Source: Aquanectria penicillioides (Eukaryota > Ascomycota > Sordariomycetes > Hypocreales > Nectriaceae). From it: DNA of 64,000 nucleotides. The stretch is taken from assembly GCA_003415625.1 (NCBI GenBank), contig PYIU01000002.1, positions 4,278,001 through 4,342,000 of the forward strand, given 5' to 3'. A program made the translations under genes and the position numbers. The first letter of the stretch is position 1. Every line of letters starts with the position of its first letter. Positions 12,964 to 23,366 of this stretch are shown here, piece after piece. The notes below the pieces were generated by a model that ran no database searches, was not told where the DNA came from, and was given only the letters and a program-made list of their open reading frames with translations.

Positions 12964-13832
12964 GTCGAGCTGTGTCAGAGCGCAATGCGACAGGCTGTGT
13001 CTAGACGATGCGGTGTTTGAGAGAGTGTAGATACCTAGATAGGTGGATGTTGGAGTCGGCTAGAATTTGGTCGAAAAATGTCTAAAAGAAAAGATCTTTA
13101 GCTCTGGGGAGGCGAAACGTCATAAGGGTGGGTCCGATCTGTGCACTAACCCTACACTTACACTAACGCAATATCTCTCTCTACAGGGACCTTACAATTG
13201 GATACGGGAGAGGTGTTCACATTACCACCACCTGGAGCCTCCATTCTTCCTTCACTTAGCAATTCAAATGTACTTGCGCTCCCTCTGACTTCTAATAATA
13301 CTAGCACCGTTATAATAGCCATCAGTCCCTTGTGTATTCGCATCGCAACTCCATTGACAGTTGACTTACACACCCCTGCATTGCACATGCGCTGTTGGTA
13401 TAAACCACAATAATACATCTATACGAATCAAAGACGAACAAGAGTATTTCCTCTTCTTTTCTTACCTTCCGCTATTCCCGAGGGTAGTTGGGTGGTAGCC
13501 GTAGGCTCGAACGGTCACGCCTGATACAGTCTTGTCATTTGCAAAACAACGGTAGGAGGAATGGGGAATGCAAAATCCTTGTTATCATACCCTCTCCTTC
13601 CACCCCAATGCATGTGGTGTCATTAATCATTTAAGCAAGTACATGGGCAGATATTCCTATTTCCCTCCGCTGGTAGCATTCGCTCTTCTTCCAACATGGC
13701 CCATAACCCCCAGCTCCTCATCTCCAACTACGACACTACCAATTGCTTGCCTACTTGAGGCTTTTCGACTTCGTCCAGTTGCTACTTGCCCCTAAATCCT
13801 GAGTCCCTCTATATCCTCACACATTCATAACC
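12964..13832. other. Divergent promoter region between ZIM17 and the CAP gene
   Basis: An 869-base gene-free stretch serving as the upstream region of ZIM17 (minus strand) and of the CAP protein gene (plus strand). Only short, unconvincing open frames occur. The last 100 bases before the CAP start are pyrimidine-rich, as in many fungal 5' leaders. No clear TATA box or other named element was identified. Confidence 0.45.
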
Positions 13833-14462
13833 ATGCATATGACTGCAGCTCTCATATGTTTCCTCGGGGCCATCTCATCATCGACGGTCTCTGCAGACGA
13901 TCCATCGCTGGCACTTGGCATGGTCAACCAAGCTCGCCAAGCCTCTGGAATTCCGCTCCTAACATGGAACTCCAATCTTGCCTCCTTTGCCCAGTACTGG
14001 GCCAACCAGATGGGATCCGGTCTGCAACCTTTTAGTCACGCACCTCCTCAGCTCCGGCCCCAGCAAGGCGAGAATATCTACGAACATCAGGCAACCCAAT
14101 GCAATTTCGATTCGGACAATCCCCTCCAGACAGCAATGCATGAATGGCTATCTCAAGCGTCTCTATATGACGGGCAGCCTATCAGAACTGGGCAAGAGCA
14201 CTGGCTTCATTGGTGTAAGATATGCTCTGCTGAGGTGGGCTACCTCATCTATTGACAATCTTCCAGCCCAATGCATGTGGTCAGACACGACTCAAATCGG
14301 ATGCGCCCGAGCATATAGTGTTTCTGAGCCATGCAAGTTTTACACCGTATGTCGATTTTCGCCCGAAGGCAACGTGTAAGCCAGGCCGTTCTCATCTCAA
14401 TCACATTATCTTTTTCATGATGGCTAATCATCCACGTCAGACTCGGACGGAAGCCTTTCTAG
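13833..14462 (+). CDS. Secreted CAP-superfamily (SCP/PR1-like) protein
   Basis: Three exons, 13833..14214, 14267..14375 and 14441..14462; 170 residues. Both introns (52 and 65 bases) have GTAAG donors and CAG acceptors, and the phases close exactly. Residues 1-21 form a signal peptide (ICFLGAISSS core, cleavage near SADD). The CAP fold is marked by a first helix around LGMVNQARQASGI, the FSH and GENIYE elements, and the CAP signature HWSQCMWSDTTQIGCA, which only appears once intron 1 is removed. The C-terminus, FSPEGNVLGRKPF, needs the last 22-base exon. Secreted fungal CAP proteins (for example yeast Pry proteins) bind sterols or lipids outside the cell; the ligand here is unknown. Without splicing the reading frame would stop early. 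Confidence 0.88.
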
Positions 14463-15412
14463 GAGCCCATTCTCAGCCTCCAGAAATGCTGTAGCCAGCT
14501 TTGCGATGTCTTGTTGCTTTGGAAGGTAGTGGACTTCTATATTGATTATTTCGGCACCCTTCGAGGGCTGCCGAAAATCTTAGGAGAGGGTGCTGCGCTT
14601 TGCAACTGGACGATGCTGGGGCGCCATTTGGGCGAATCATTTCTAATATGGAAATTCTCCGAGACTGACTGGGTTGTCCGGGGGCATGGTTGATGTTCCT
14701 TGACTTTGTCCGTGTAATTGACTATCATAGCTAGGTACCAAAATCAACAACGGTCGATGGACACGGAATATAAAGTAAAAAAATGTGCCTGGGCCTTGCG
14801 TAATTCCAAGTACCGGGGCAGGTAACTCTTTTGAAGGTTAGTTTCCCGCGCGGCGAGTGGAGTTGCATTATTGGCTGGTCATCATGTTCTCTTCAACGGC
14901 TTTGTGCTGCAGATGGCTCCATCTCCACTCGCCACACCATGTGGGGGTATAGGGTAAGGACGCCAAGAAGGCAGGAAGGACTGTGGGTGGTCCAAGCTCT
15001 GTCTTCAGGCTTAGCTACGTACCTAGGTAGGTAGTGGCTGGATTATTACATAAGACAGCCACAGCTCTGGGCGGACCGCCACCTAGGCCCAGCAGCAAAT
15101 GCTGAATTTGTGGCAGAGCCAGACGCAGACCAGCGACGCGATTGAGAAAAAGGTCGTCCAGATCGCGAATCCATCAAGCACCACCCTCGACGCTCGATCT
15201 CATCACCACCGATTCAGCCGCCACCACGCTTACGCCAGCGCAAAACTTCTACATCCACAATCGCCGCCATTGTCGCGTTTCTTTTCCTTTGCGCCCCTCG
15301 CGTCGTCGCCCCGGCTGCCGGCCCTGGGTCCAGGCGAAGCCGACCCGTTGCGCGTCTGCGTTGCTCCCTTATTGCAGCATGAGATGACCCCCCGGGTCTC
15401 CTAGTGCGCACA
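14463..15412. other. Spacer upstream of SNF5-family gene
   Basis: A 950-base stretch between the CAP gene stop and the SNF5-family start. It contains the perfect 10-base palindrome TACCTAGGTA at 15020-15029, a motif often seen in Sordariomycete intergenic DNA, and a second CCTAGG core near 15082. The last 250 bases are rich in C and likely form the SNF5 5' leader. No gene was found. Confidence 0.45.
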
Positions 15413-17252
15413 ATGGAACGTTCGAAGCCCCAAGCCTTTCTGTCTAGCTACGCGCCGCGACTGCGTGGCTACAACAACTCCCTCCTCACCCCCGTCCTTC
15501 CCAGCGCGCCCTCGGGCCCCGTCTCGCGGACGACTAAGCGAGGAACCACAATCATCAACTACGCCGAGGATGGCTACGACGACCTCGAAGACGACAGCGA
15601 TGATAACCGCCGCCGACCTACAGGTCTGCGAAGCCTGCGCAAGGAAGACTCGGTCAGCAGGCAGGATCTGGCTGAGAAGGCCGGCAAGGATACCAAGGAC
15701 CCCGTCGATGTCCAGGGCATCTGGCGCGACTGGATGGGCAAGGCTCGTCCTGTAAGAAGTGACCAGCAAAATGCCGCCCAGGCAAACCTGCCGCTCACCT
15801 TAATCCCGATTCGAATCGACCTTGACATCCCAGCCTTCATCCCCCCTGCTGCCTTCCCGGCACCGAACCCCAACTCGGTCGATATTTCATTACCTCAGTA
15901 CCGCCCCCAGGAGATGACGGTACCGTATAAACTTCGAGACATCTTTTGCTGGAACCTACACGAGACCCTCATCACCACCGACCAATTTGCGCAGACCTTG
16001 GTCCAAGACTTGGATCTTCCCAATCGCGCGGCCGTCATCGCCGAGATCAGCAAGCAGATCAGGACGCAACTTGAAGAATACGCTGGCGTCGCCCTCCATC
16101 CGCTGTTCCACGCCGAGCAGCCAGCTCCGCCAGCCCAGCAAATAGCCGCCTCTACAACAGGTGGGGCCGTGAATGGAACTCCCAAGCCAAGCTTGGTCGC
16201 CAAGTCTCGCGACGACTCTCCTGCTTCTGCTGTACGTGGCTCCTCAAGGCCCGACACTCCGGCGCAAACCGGAGGAGCCGCCACACCATCTCAAACGCAG
16301 GCTCCAGATGTCACAGCCGAGGCTTCACCTATCCTCCCCGACTCGGACGATTATAACCCTGATGATACGTATCGTTGCATCATCAACCTAAACCTCAACC
16401 TGGCATCCATGCTCTACACAGACAAGTTTGAATGGTCTCTCCTCCATCCTCCAGGCACAGCAGAGGCATTTGCAAAGGTCACCTGTGCTGATCTTGGCTT
16501 GACCGGTGAATGGATACCCGCCATGACCCACGCCATCTACGAGGCCGTATTGCGTCTCAAGAAGGAAGCTTGCGAGGCTGGTGGTCTTGTATCTGGGTGG
16601 GGCGGCTTACAACAAGAGCTACCCAATGATGCCGCCCATGGCGCGGAAGCAGGATGGAGATATGACCCAGACCAACTTGCGGACGAGTGGGAGCCTAAGG
16701 TGGAAATCTTGAGCAAGGAGGAGATTGAGAAGCGAGAGGGTGACCGTGAACGACAAGTACGTCGCCTACGTCGTGAGACGGCGCGATTCAGCTCCACAAC
16801 AGGCATGCTTGGAGGGACACCGTTCGGTGCCCCCTCGAGGTAGAAGAAGAGAGAATGGGACGAGGCGAGCGGTCCAAGAAGAAGCGCCGATTCCGAAGTC
16901 TCAGCCCTCTCGGGCGTGGCGGAACGCCAGGAGGACGTGGCACGCCCGATGTTGGTGGATACGGAGGAGGTGGTGCCCTAACCGACCAAGAACGGCTCCA
17001 GTGGAGATGCTGGCACTGCCGAATCTGGGGAACAAGCGTCTGGGCTGTACGAGACGGCCCGGCAGGCCCAAGGGTAAGACTTCCTCCTCTTTTTCCTCTT
17101 TCCTCTGGTCGACGACATGTCATCCCGCACCCCCAGATTACTGATTCTGTTGCTAGACCCTGTGCGCCAACTGCGGATTCCTCTACGAGCGCGACCAGCG
17201 GCTGCCTCGCCAGACAAAGAATTTACATCTGCTAGACATTCGTGCGGCCTAA
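15413..17252 (+). CDS. snf5: SNF5-family chromatin remodelling subunit (frame broken by one base)
   Basis: The ATG at 15413 opens a frame of 476 residues that stops at 16841-16843, but the protein clearly continues in another frame from about 16840 to 17073, then through an 83-base intron (GTAAGA donor, CTAG acceptor) to 17157..17252. One extra C in the C-run at 16830-16834 would join the parts into 585 residues. The N-terminus has the family motif LSSYAPRLRGYNN; the SNF5 domain begins near residue 169 (VPYKLRDIFCWNLHE) and its second half follows at NLNLASMLYTDKFEW. The shifted part carries SKKKRRFRSLSP and a GATA-like zinc finger with WRCWHCRIWGTSVW and TLCANCGF. Snf5/Sfh1 subunits are core parts of SWI/SNF and RSC nucleosome remodellers; which of the two this is cannot be settled here. 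Confidence 0.88.
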
Positions 17253-20200
17253 GAGCCCACTGGTAAGCTCGCTCAAGAGATACTATCATTTGAGCAACCC
17301 CAGCAGCGTGTGCCCCTCCAATCTCCATGCCAGGGCAAGGGTCGGCCACACCGTGCACGGCAGATCCCCCCTCCCGTGAAGAACCGGCTCGATTTGAACC
17401 CTCACTACGGAGACAATACAGTGGCACCGCTTACTAACCATGTTTTGGAGTCTATTTTGCGAGCAAAAGCTTGGGGCGGTGGATATTTGGCAGGGATGTG
17501 TTTTGGCGTCTTGGGAGGTCGGAATTCCTCAGTGGATGGTTTTTGACGTTGGTAATTCTCGAAGGGGCGGAACTAAAGGGGAGGGGAGGATAGGGGAGGG
17601 GAGGGTGCGGGAGGGCGTGTAGACTTATCTTGTGTAGAGTATATGAAGCTGGTGACCTGGTTGACTTACACACCAGGCGGATGGCATGCAACAGTTTCAA
17701 TCCTATGATCATTGGTGGAGTAGACCACCCCAAAACAGCCCATCGGATTCTCGGGCCTAACATTTAAAAGCATCGTGACCAATTGCAAAAACCCTAGCGA
17801 GGGTGGATGGGTTGATGATCGTGGGTATACCGATGTATTGGGTTCAGGGGCATGTGGTTGAACGTCACGTCACGTGTGCAGGCCGACCTTTTGTGTCTCC
17901 ATCACCACCACCCAACGTTCCATCAACCAGCCATCAACCAAGAACCGCTGATGGGCTATCCATGGTCTCCGCTCTCCCCTACAATTTTCAGCCACATATT
18001 CAGCGTTTCAGGGACCAGAATAATGATCGACCCTAGCCATCCGGATTCTTGGACATCGAACCACCAGGGCTCCCACAAGCCGCATTAGGACATCTCGGAG
18101 GATTCCCTTCCACAGTTGGTCCGGTGACTACTGACCTGCACCCCGCATCGCCACAGTTCGCTTCCCGTCAAAACTGGGGCTCCGCGGTGATTCCCACGTG
18201 TGGTCATTAAGCCCGCTTGGAGTACCGAGCGGAAACAAGGCGCCAATGTGCGGTTCGAGCCGCCCCAGGCTGCCGTTAGCGTTGTACGTGACGGTGGTAG
18301 CGGTTATTGGTTGCCATCTCGTCACCTCCTGCAATTTCTGCCTCGGCAGTCACTTTAAACCTTCATTTCAGCCTGGGTCAAAGGCGACCTCAAGAGATCG
18401 GCGAGTGCTGATGTCAGTATCTCTAAGGGGAGGCTGACACTTGATCCCTATCTTCGGCCTGATGTAGCTCGCGAAACGCTTGGTAATCAATTGCCTTGTT
18501 CACAATCTGAAGGGGGAAAGCTCGACAGCCGGTCTGAAGCTCGATGAAGGGCGATCCAGCGATCCTGGGGATTCATCAGCCTTGTTTCTGATTTGGGCCA
18601 CTCCGCTCGCTTCTCTGCATATCACATGCGTACTCACATCGTCAACGTGACGGCTGATCCCAGCGGGCCAACGTTTTGTGAAATACCGTTTCGGTACAGG
18701 ATTACTTTATCTGGCCGATAATACCGGATTGGATTCAGCAGAGGATGTGGGGAAAGGTAGAGGTGCAGGATCTGAACTCAAGTGATTCGCCCAAGGAACT
18801 CGTCGCGAGATTCCGACGGATAGGGAGCCCGTGCCTCGCTGTGGCTGCCCATGGACCTCAGGGCGCTGGCTCCAAGGCTAAGACTGCATAAAGGCTCCAT
18901 GAGAAACGTACGAGGGCGACGAGGCCTCTCAGGACACTCGCAGCATGACTGTCATATCTTCCAAGCGGAGACTGGCGGGTTGATTCCCGACATGCCGAGG
19001 CTGATATTGAGGTAGGTCTATTAGGGTTTTACTGAGGAAGAGTCGGATGATAGGTAAGATGGAATGTCCTTTGGACGTTCAATTGAGTAAAAGGAGATCC
19101 GAGTGGCCACCTGTTCGTGTATAGGCCTTTAATCGCAGACACTTTACATGATACAAGACTAATGAAGGGTTCGTTGAATAGGTGGTGTATATCGGAGGCC
19201 TGCGTGGATAGATCAAAGAGGCGCCCGCGTGTCTATTTCTCTTGGAAGATACATGGGTATCAGAGTACACCATGGACCAAGCGAAGCTCCGTGCCTGAGT
19301 ACGGAGGATATTCGGATCACCAAACCGATCTTACAAATTAGTTGCTGCTTCGGAAACGATCGGGCCACGTTCCATGAAGGAAACACGCGAGGTCCGAGGG
19401 GGTCGGGTGCAACATCCCCCGGCTTGCATGAATCAGGCTGTGATTATTGATGACGGCGGGGGAGCCAGTTGAAGAGGTGTGACAGATCCGGGGACAGCCC
19501 CTGACTGGGCTGGCATGTAAGTGATGTGAAGATCGAGCACTCGTCCACACATTCTAGGACAAGGGCCATCGTGATGGAGGGGGGCCTAAGAGCCTCTAAC
19601 CTACTTCTTTGATCCCAAGCCGCACTCGACTTCTCAAGGTATAGGATGTCACAATCTTAGCGACGTAATTTCCAATGCAAGTCGTATCTTGAAGCACAGG
19701 AGTGTTATCAAGAAAAGGCTTGATATATGTGAATTGAGCTCTGTATAATTCGGACAGGGACAAGGAAGTTTGTTCCAATTCACCGACCGTTGGTCCGACC
19801 AACGATTCTGGTTACGCGACCCGTGGTTCAGGAACCGCGACGGTCCGGTCACGAATCATTCAGCGGAGAGAATGTAGCTTCTTATTAGTCGAGTCTCCGG
19901 CCCGAGAAACCCTAGCATTGACGGCAGATGCCCTCCGTGTACCGAACAGAAAGCCCTCCAATGAAAAGACCAGACGAAAAGGGACGACCCATGAACCATG
20001 TCACCCATACTTCGGCAACAGGCGACCATTTCAATCACCATGCATATATCAATCTGGCCGTGGCCCTATAGTGTGGCTCAGATAGTCACGGAAGCTCTGA
20101 GGCCGGCTGCTCCGAGACCAGGCTGAATGATGCTGCTGCGATGGTCCCCTTGAGCTGAGGTCAGGTCGTTTACGGTGAAAGGCTCCCTAGCCGCGAGGCC

Positions 20201-20592
20201 ATTTACTTGGCCATCGGGCCATCCCCTTTCAAGTCGCCCCGTGACTGGCGCTGCGTGATGTTGATTAAGGGATCGCCGCTCTGGCATTGTTGAAGAGGAA
20301 GACACGGGCCGCAACCCGAACACAGCCTCTAGGATGGAGCAAAGAACTCTCGGGAGATTTGGATTGCACCCGGCATCGCGGTGTTTCGACGATGTTGCGC
20401 GGAACAAGAATGCTTGGTGTCTGAGCACTCCGGGCTCCCCATCATCAACTACCACTGCGAGTGTAGTGATTGCGAATCTATATAAGTCGATGCTCTTGCC
20501 TTTCGATTCCCAAACATCATCTTCAACACAAGCTCTCAGCATCAACTCCTCTTTCCATACGCAACCAGGCACTCAGATCAGATCTCTTCGCA
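17253..20592. other. Long gene-free region upstream of cbh1
   Basis: A 3.3 kb stretch with only short, overlapping open frames on both strands, none recognisable. It separates the SNF5-family gene from cbh1 on the same strand. Cellulase genes often have long promoters with binding sites for carbon-responsive factors; isolated GGGG-type CreA-like cores such as CTGGGG near 18566 are present, but such short motifs also occur by chance. The final 115 bases hold the TATA box and 5' leader of cbh1. No transposon, tRNA or 5S rRNA gene was recognised. Confidence 0.45.
20479..20486 (+). promoter_or_regulatory. TATA box of cbh1
   Basis: The sequence TATATAAG lies 107-114 bases upstream of the cbh1 start codon. 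A start site some 30 bases further down would leave a 5' leader of roughly 75-80 bases, typical for strongly expressed fungal cellulase genes. This is a motif match with fitting spacing; the start site is not shown. Confidence 0.65.
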
Positions 20593-22281
20593 ATGCTTCA
20601 AACCCTCGCAGCCCTCTCGGCCTTGGTCGCCGCGGTCAAGGCACAACAGGTGTGCACTTTGACCACCGAAACTCACCCTTCGTTGACTTGGTCCAAATGC
20701 ACAACCAGCGGCTGCACCAGTGTTTCCGGCTCAGTTGTCGTTGACGCCAACTGGCGATGGACCCATCTTACCACCGGGACCACTAACTGCTACACTGGCA
20801 ATACATGGGATACTTCCATCTGTACCAGTAACACGGTCTGCGCTGAGAAATGCTGCGTTGACGGTGCCGACTACTCCGGCACTTACGGAGTCACCACAAG
20901 CGGCAACCAGATCAACCTCAAGTTTGTGACCAAGGGCACCTACAGCACAAACATCGGTAGCCGTCTCTACCTGCTCGAGGACTCCGACACCTACCAGATG
21001 TTCACTCTGCTGGGCAACGAGTTCACCTTTGACGTCGATGTTTCGGCTATCAGCTGTGGTCTGAATGGTGCCCTTTACTTCGTTTCCATGGACGAGGATG
21101 GCGGTGTGGCCAAGTACAGTGCCAACAAGGCTGGTGCCAAGTATGGTACCGGATACTGCGATGCTCAGTGCCCCCGTGATGTCAAGTTCATCAACGGACA
21201 GGTATGTAAAGAAGATGAGAAATACCCACATCTCTCAATCCCCCCCCTTTTTTTTATCGGACTCTAACCTCTCATATAGGCCAATGTGGCTGGTTGGACA
21301 CCCTCGTCCAATGATGCCAATGCCGGCGTTGGCAACCTGGGCACTTGCTGCCCTGAGATGGATATCTGGGAGGCCAACGATATGTCGAATGCCTTTACAC
21401 CTCATCCTTGTGATACCCTCACCCAGCACTCGTGCACTGGCGATGCCTGCGGAGGAACCTACTCGAGCACTCGCTACGCTGGAGACTGCGATCCCGATGG
21501 CTGTGACTTCAACCCCTACCGCCAGGGCAACACCACCTTCTACGGCCGTGGCTCGGGCTACAATGTCGATACCACCCAGAAGATGACCGTGGTCACCCAG
21601 TTCATCAAGGGCAGCGATGGCAACCTGTCTGAGATCAAGCGTTTCTTCGTCCAGAACGGAAAGATCATCCCCAACTCTGCCTCGACCATCTCCGGCGTCT
21701 CCGGCAACTCCATCACCTCCGACTACTGCACTGCCCAGAAGAAGGTCTTTGGAGACACTGACTCCTTCGCGACCCACGGTGGCTTCGCCCAGATGAGCGC
21801 CGCCGTTGCCTCTCCCATGGTCCTCGTCATGAGCCTGTGGGATGATGTAAGTACCCAAAGTCCTGCCTATCCCTGCTCAGCCACTTTTGACAATTTGCTA
21901 ACTACATTCCCTTCCTACCAGCACTACGCCAACATGCTCTGGCTCGACTCTACCTACCCTGTCGATTCCACCAAGACCGGCTCTGCCCGAGGTGCTTGCT
22001 CTACCGACTCCGGCGTCCCCTCCGTGGTCGAGTCTACCGTCCCCAACTCATCCGTCTCCTACTCCAACATCAAGTTTGGCCCCATCGGCACCACCTTCAA
22101 CACCACCTCGTCGAACCCAACCACCACCACCACCACCAGCAAGACTTCTTCCGTCGCTCCCACTTCCTCGACCGTTGCCAAGTGGGGCCAGTGCGGCGGA
22201 ATCAACTACTCTGGCAGCACCACCTGCGTGTCTGGCACAACCTGCACCAAGATCAACGACTACTACTACCAGTGTCTGTAA
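20593..22281 (+). CDS. cbh1: GH7 cellobiohydrolase I with CBM1
   Basis: Three exons, 20593..21201, 21280..21846 and 21922..22281; 511 residues. Intron 1 (78 bases) joins INGQ to ANVAGW and intron 2 (75 bases) lies after MSLWDD; both are in phase 0. The signal peptide is residues 1-17 (cleaved before QQVCTL). The GH7 domain carries the catalytic motif EMDIWE with E229 as nucleophile, D231, and E234 as acid/base, plus the usual many cysteines. A Thr/Ser/Pro-rich linker follows, and the C-terminal 33 residues are a CBM1 with the GQCGG motif and a YYYQCL end. The enzyme is secreted and releases cellobiose from the reducing ends of cellulose chains. The neighbour on the opposite strand is a sugar transporter, suggesting a shared role in plant cell wall use. 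Confidence 0.97.
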
Positions 22282-23366
22282 ATCGGTAGTTGACCGGACC
22301 CACAGCAGTGGAACGAGCGGAGACGTTCTGAAGGAAACGCAGAATGGGGCGAAGGCAAGAAATGACCGAGCATTGAGTGAAAACGGAGCACAAGTAGAGC
22401 CGGCTTCGACGTGCGGATTTCCTTTAAACGTCTATCGCTTTGATTTTGATTCGACTTTGCTTCTTCTGTCCATATTCGGCAAATTTTAACCTACCAAAAT
22501 TGACACACTCGTTATCAGCTAGCAACTAAACATTACATATTATATATCTCCTTGGCATATCGATTGTGTGACATGTTCAAACGGCCCATGCAATGGGCAG
22601 ATGCGGGTCTCATATCTGTAGCAGCAAACAACTGTTTGGAAATCAGAGGAAAGAGAGACGAAAATGGCTTGTTATGAACCAGATATTTTCTTTCTTTCGA
22701 GTTGAACAAATAATAAAAAAGGAATTTTAAAAAAAATTTAAATAAAAGAGAGAGAGGGAGGGGGAGAGAGACCAGAAAAGTAAGTACTAGATAAGTAGTG
22801 AATATTTTCCCAAGATGATTAAGGTTATCATTACACATAACGATAGCCCAGAATTCGGCTAGCTAGTCCCGAAAATTATCGCTCCATCGCCCGTAGTTAG
22901 AATTAACCATATTTCCTGTCCTGGCAGAATAAGCACTCTATTCCAACTTGTGTCGACATCTCCGCGGGAACTTTTCTTTGTTGACGATAAGTTCATGCAT
23001 CTTGGGATGTCACTGTCTCGTGGCTTGGCACACCACTTAAATCCCTGCCCGCATCAAGCCAAGACACGCCACCAAATATGTCGCAGGAACAACACAACAT
23101 AAGGTCAAGGTCGCATTTCCAAGCATAGAACCTCAAATGCACCTCTTTGGTGACGGGCCAATTCACAACCAAAGTCTTAGGCTCAAAGACATCCCAATCA
23201 AGACGACACACGTGTGGTGTGTCTGGGTATATTGAAACAACTTCTTACAGCTGACCACTTCCGTCCATACATACTATTTCCTCGTACTGTCCAAAATACT
23301 ATCAATTGACTCGCGTATATACCCATCATCCGACAGTTGTACAAAGCTCATGATTACTCAACTCAA
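22282..23366. other. Convergent spacer between cbh1 and sugar transporter
   Basis: A 1.1 kb AT-leaning stretch between two genes that converge, so it should contain both 3' ends. It includes a purine-only tract of GA and GGGA units at about 22746-22771 beside an A/T-rich run. No open frame with any recognisable feature is present. Confidence 0.5.

Noticed and set aside
13480..13510. Fragment resembling the internal control region of 5S rRNA (GTAGTTGGGTGG)
   Set aside because: Only about 12 bases match; the rest of a 5S gene is absent on both sides.
17370..17410. Possible tRNA B-box (GGTTCAAATC on the minus strand)
   Set aside because: The T stem does not pair around the loop and no acceptor stem could be found.
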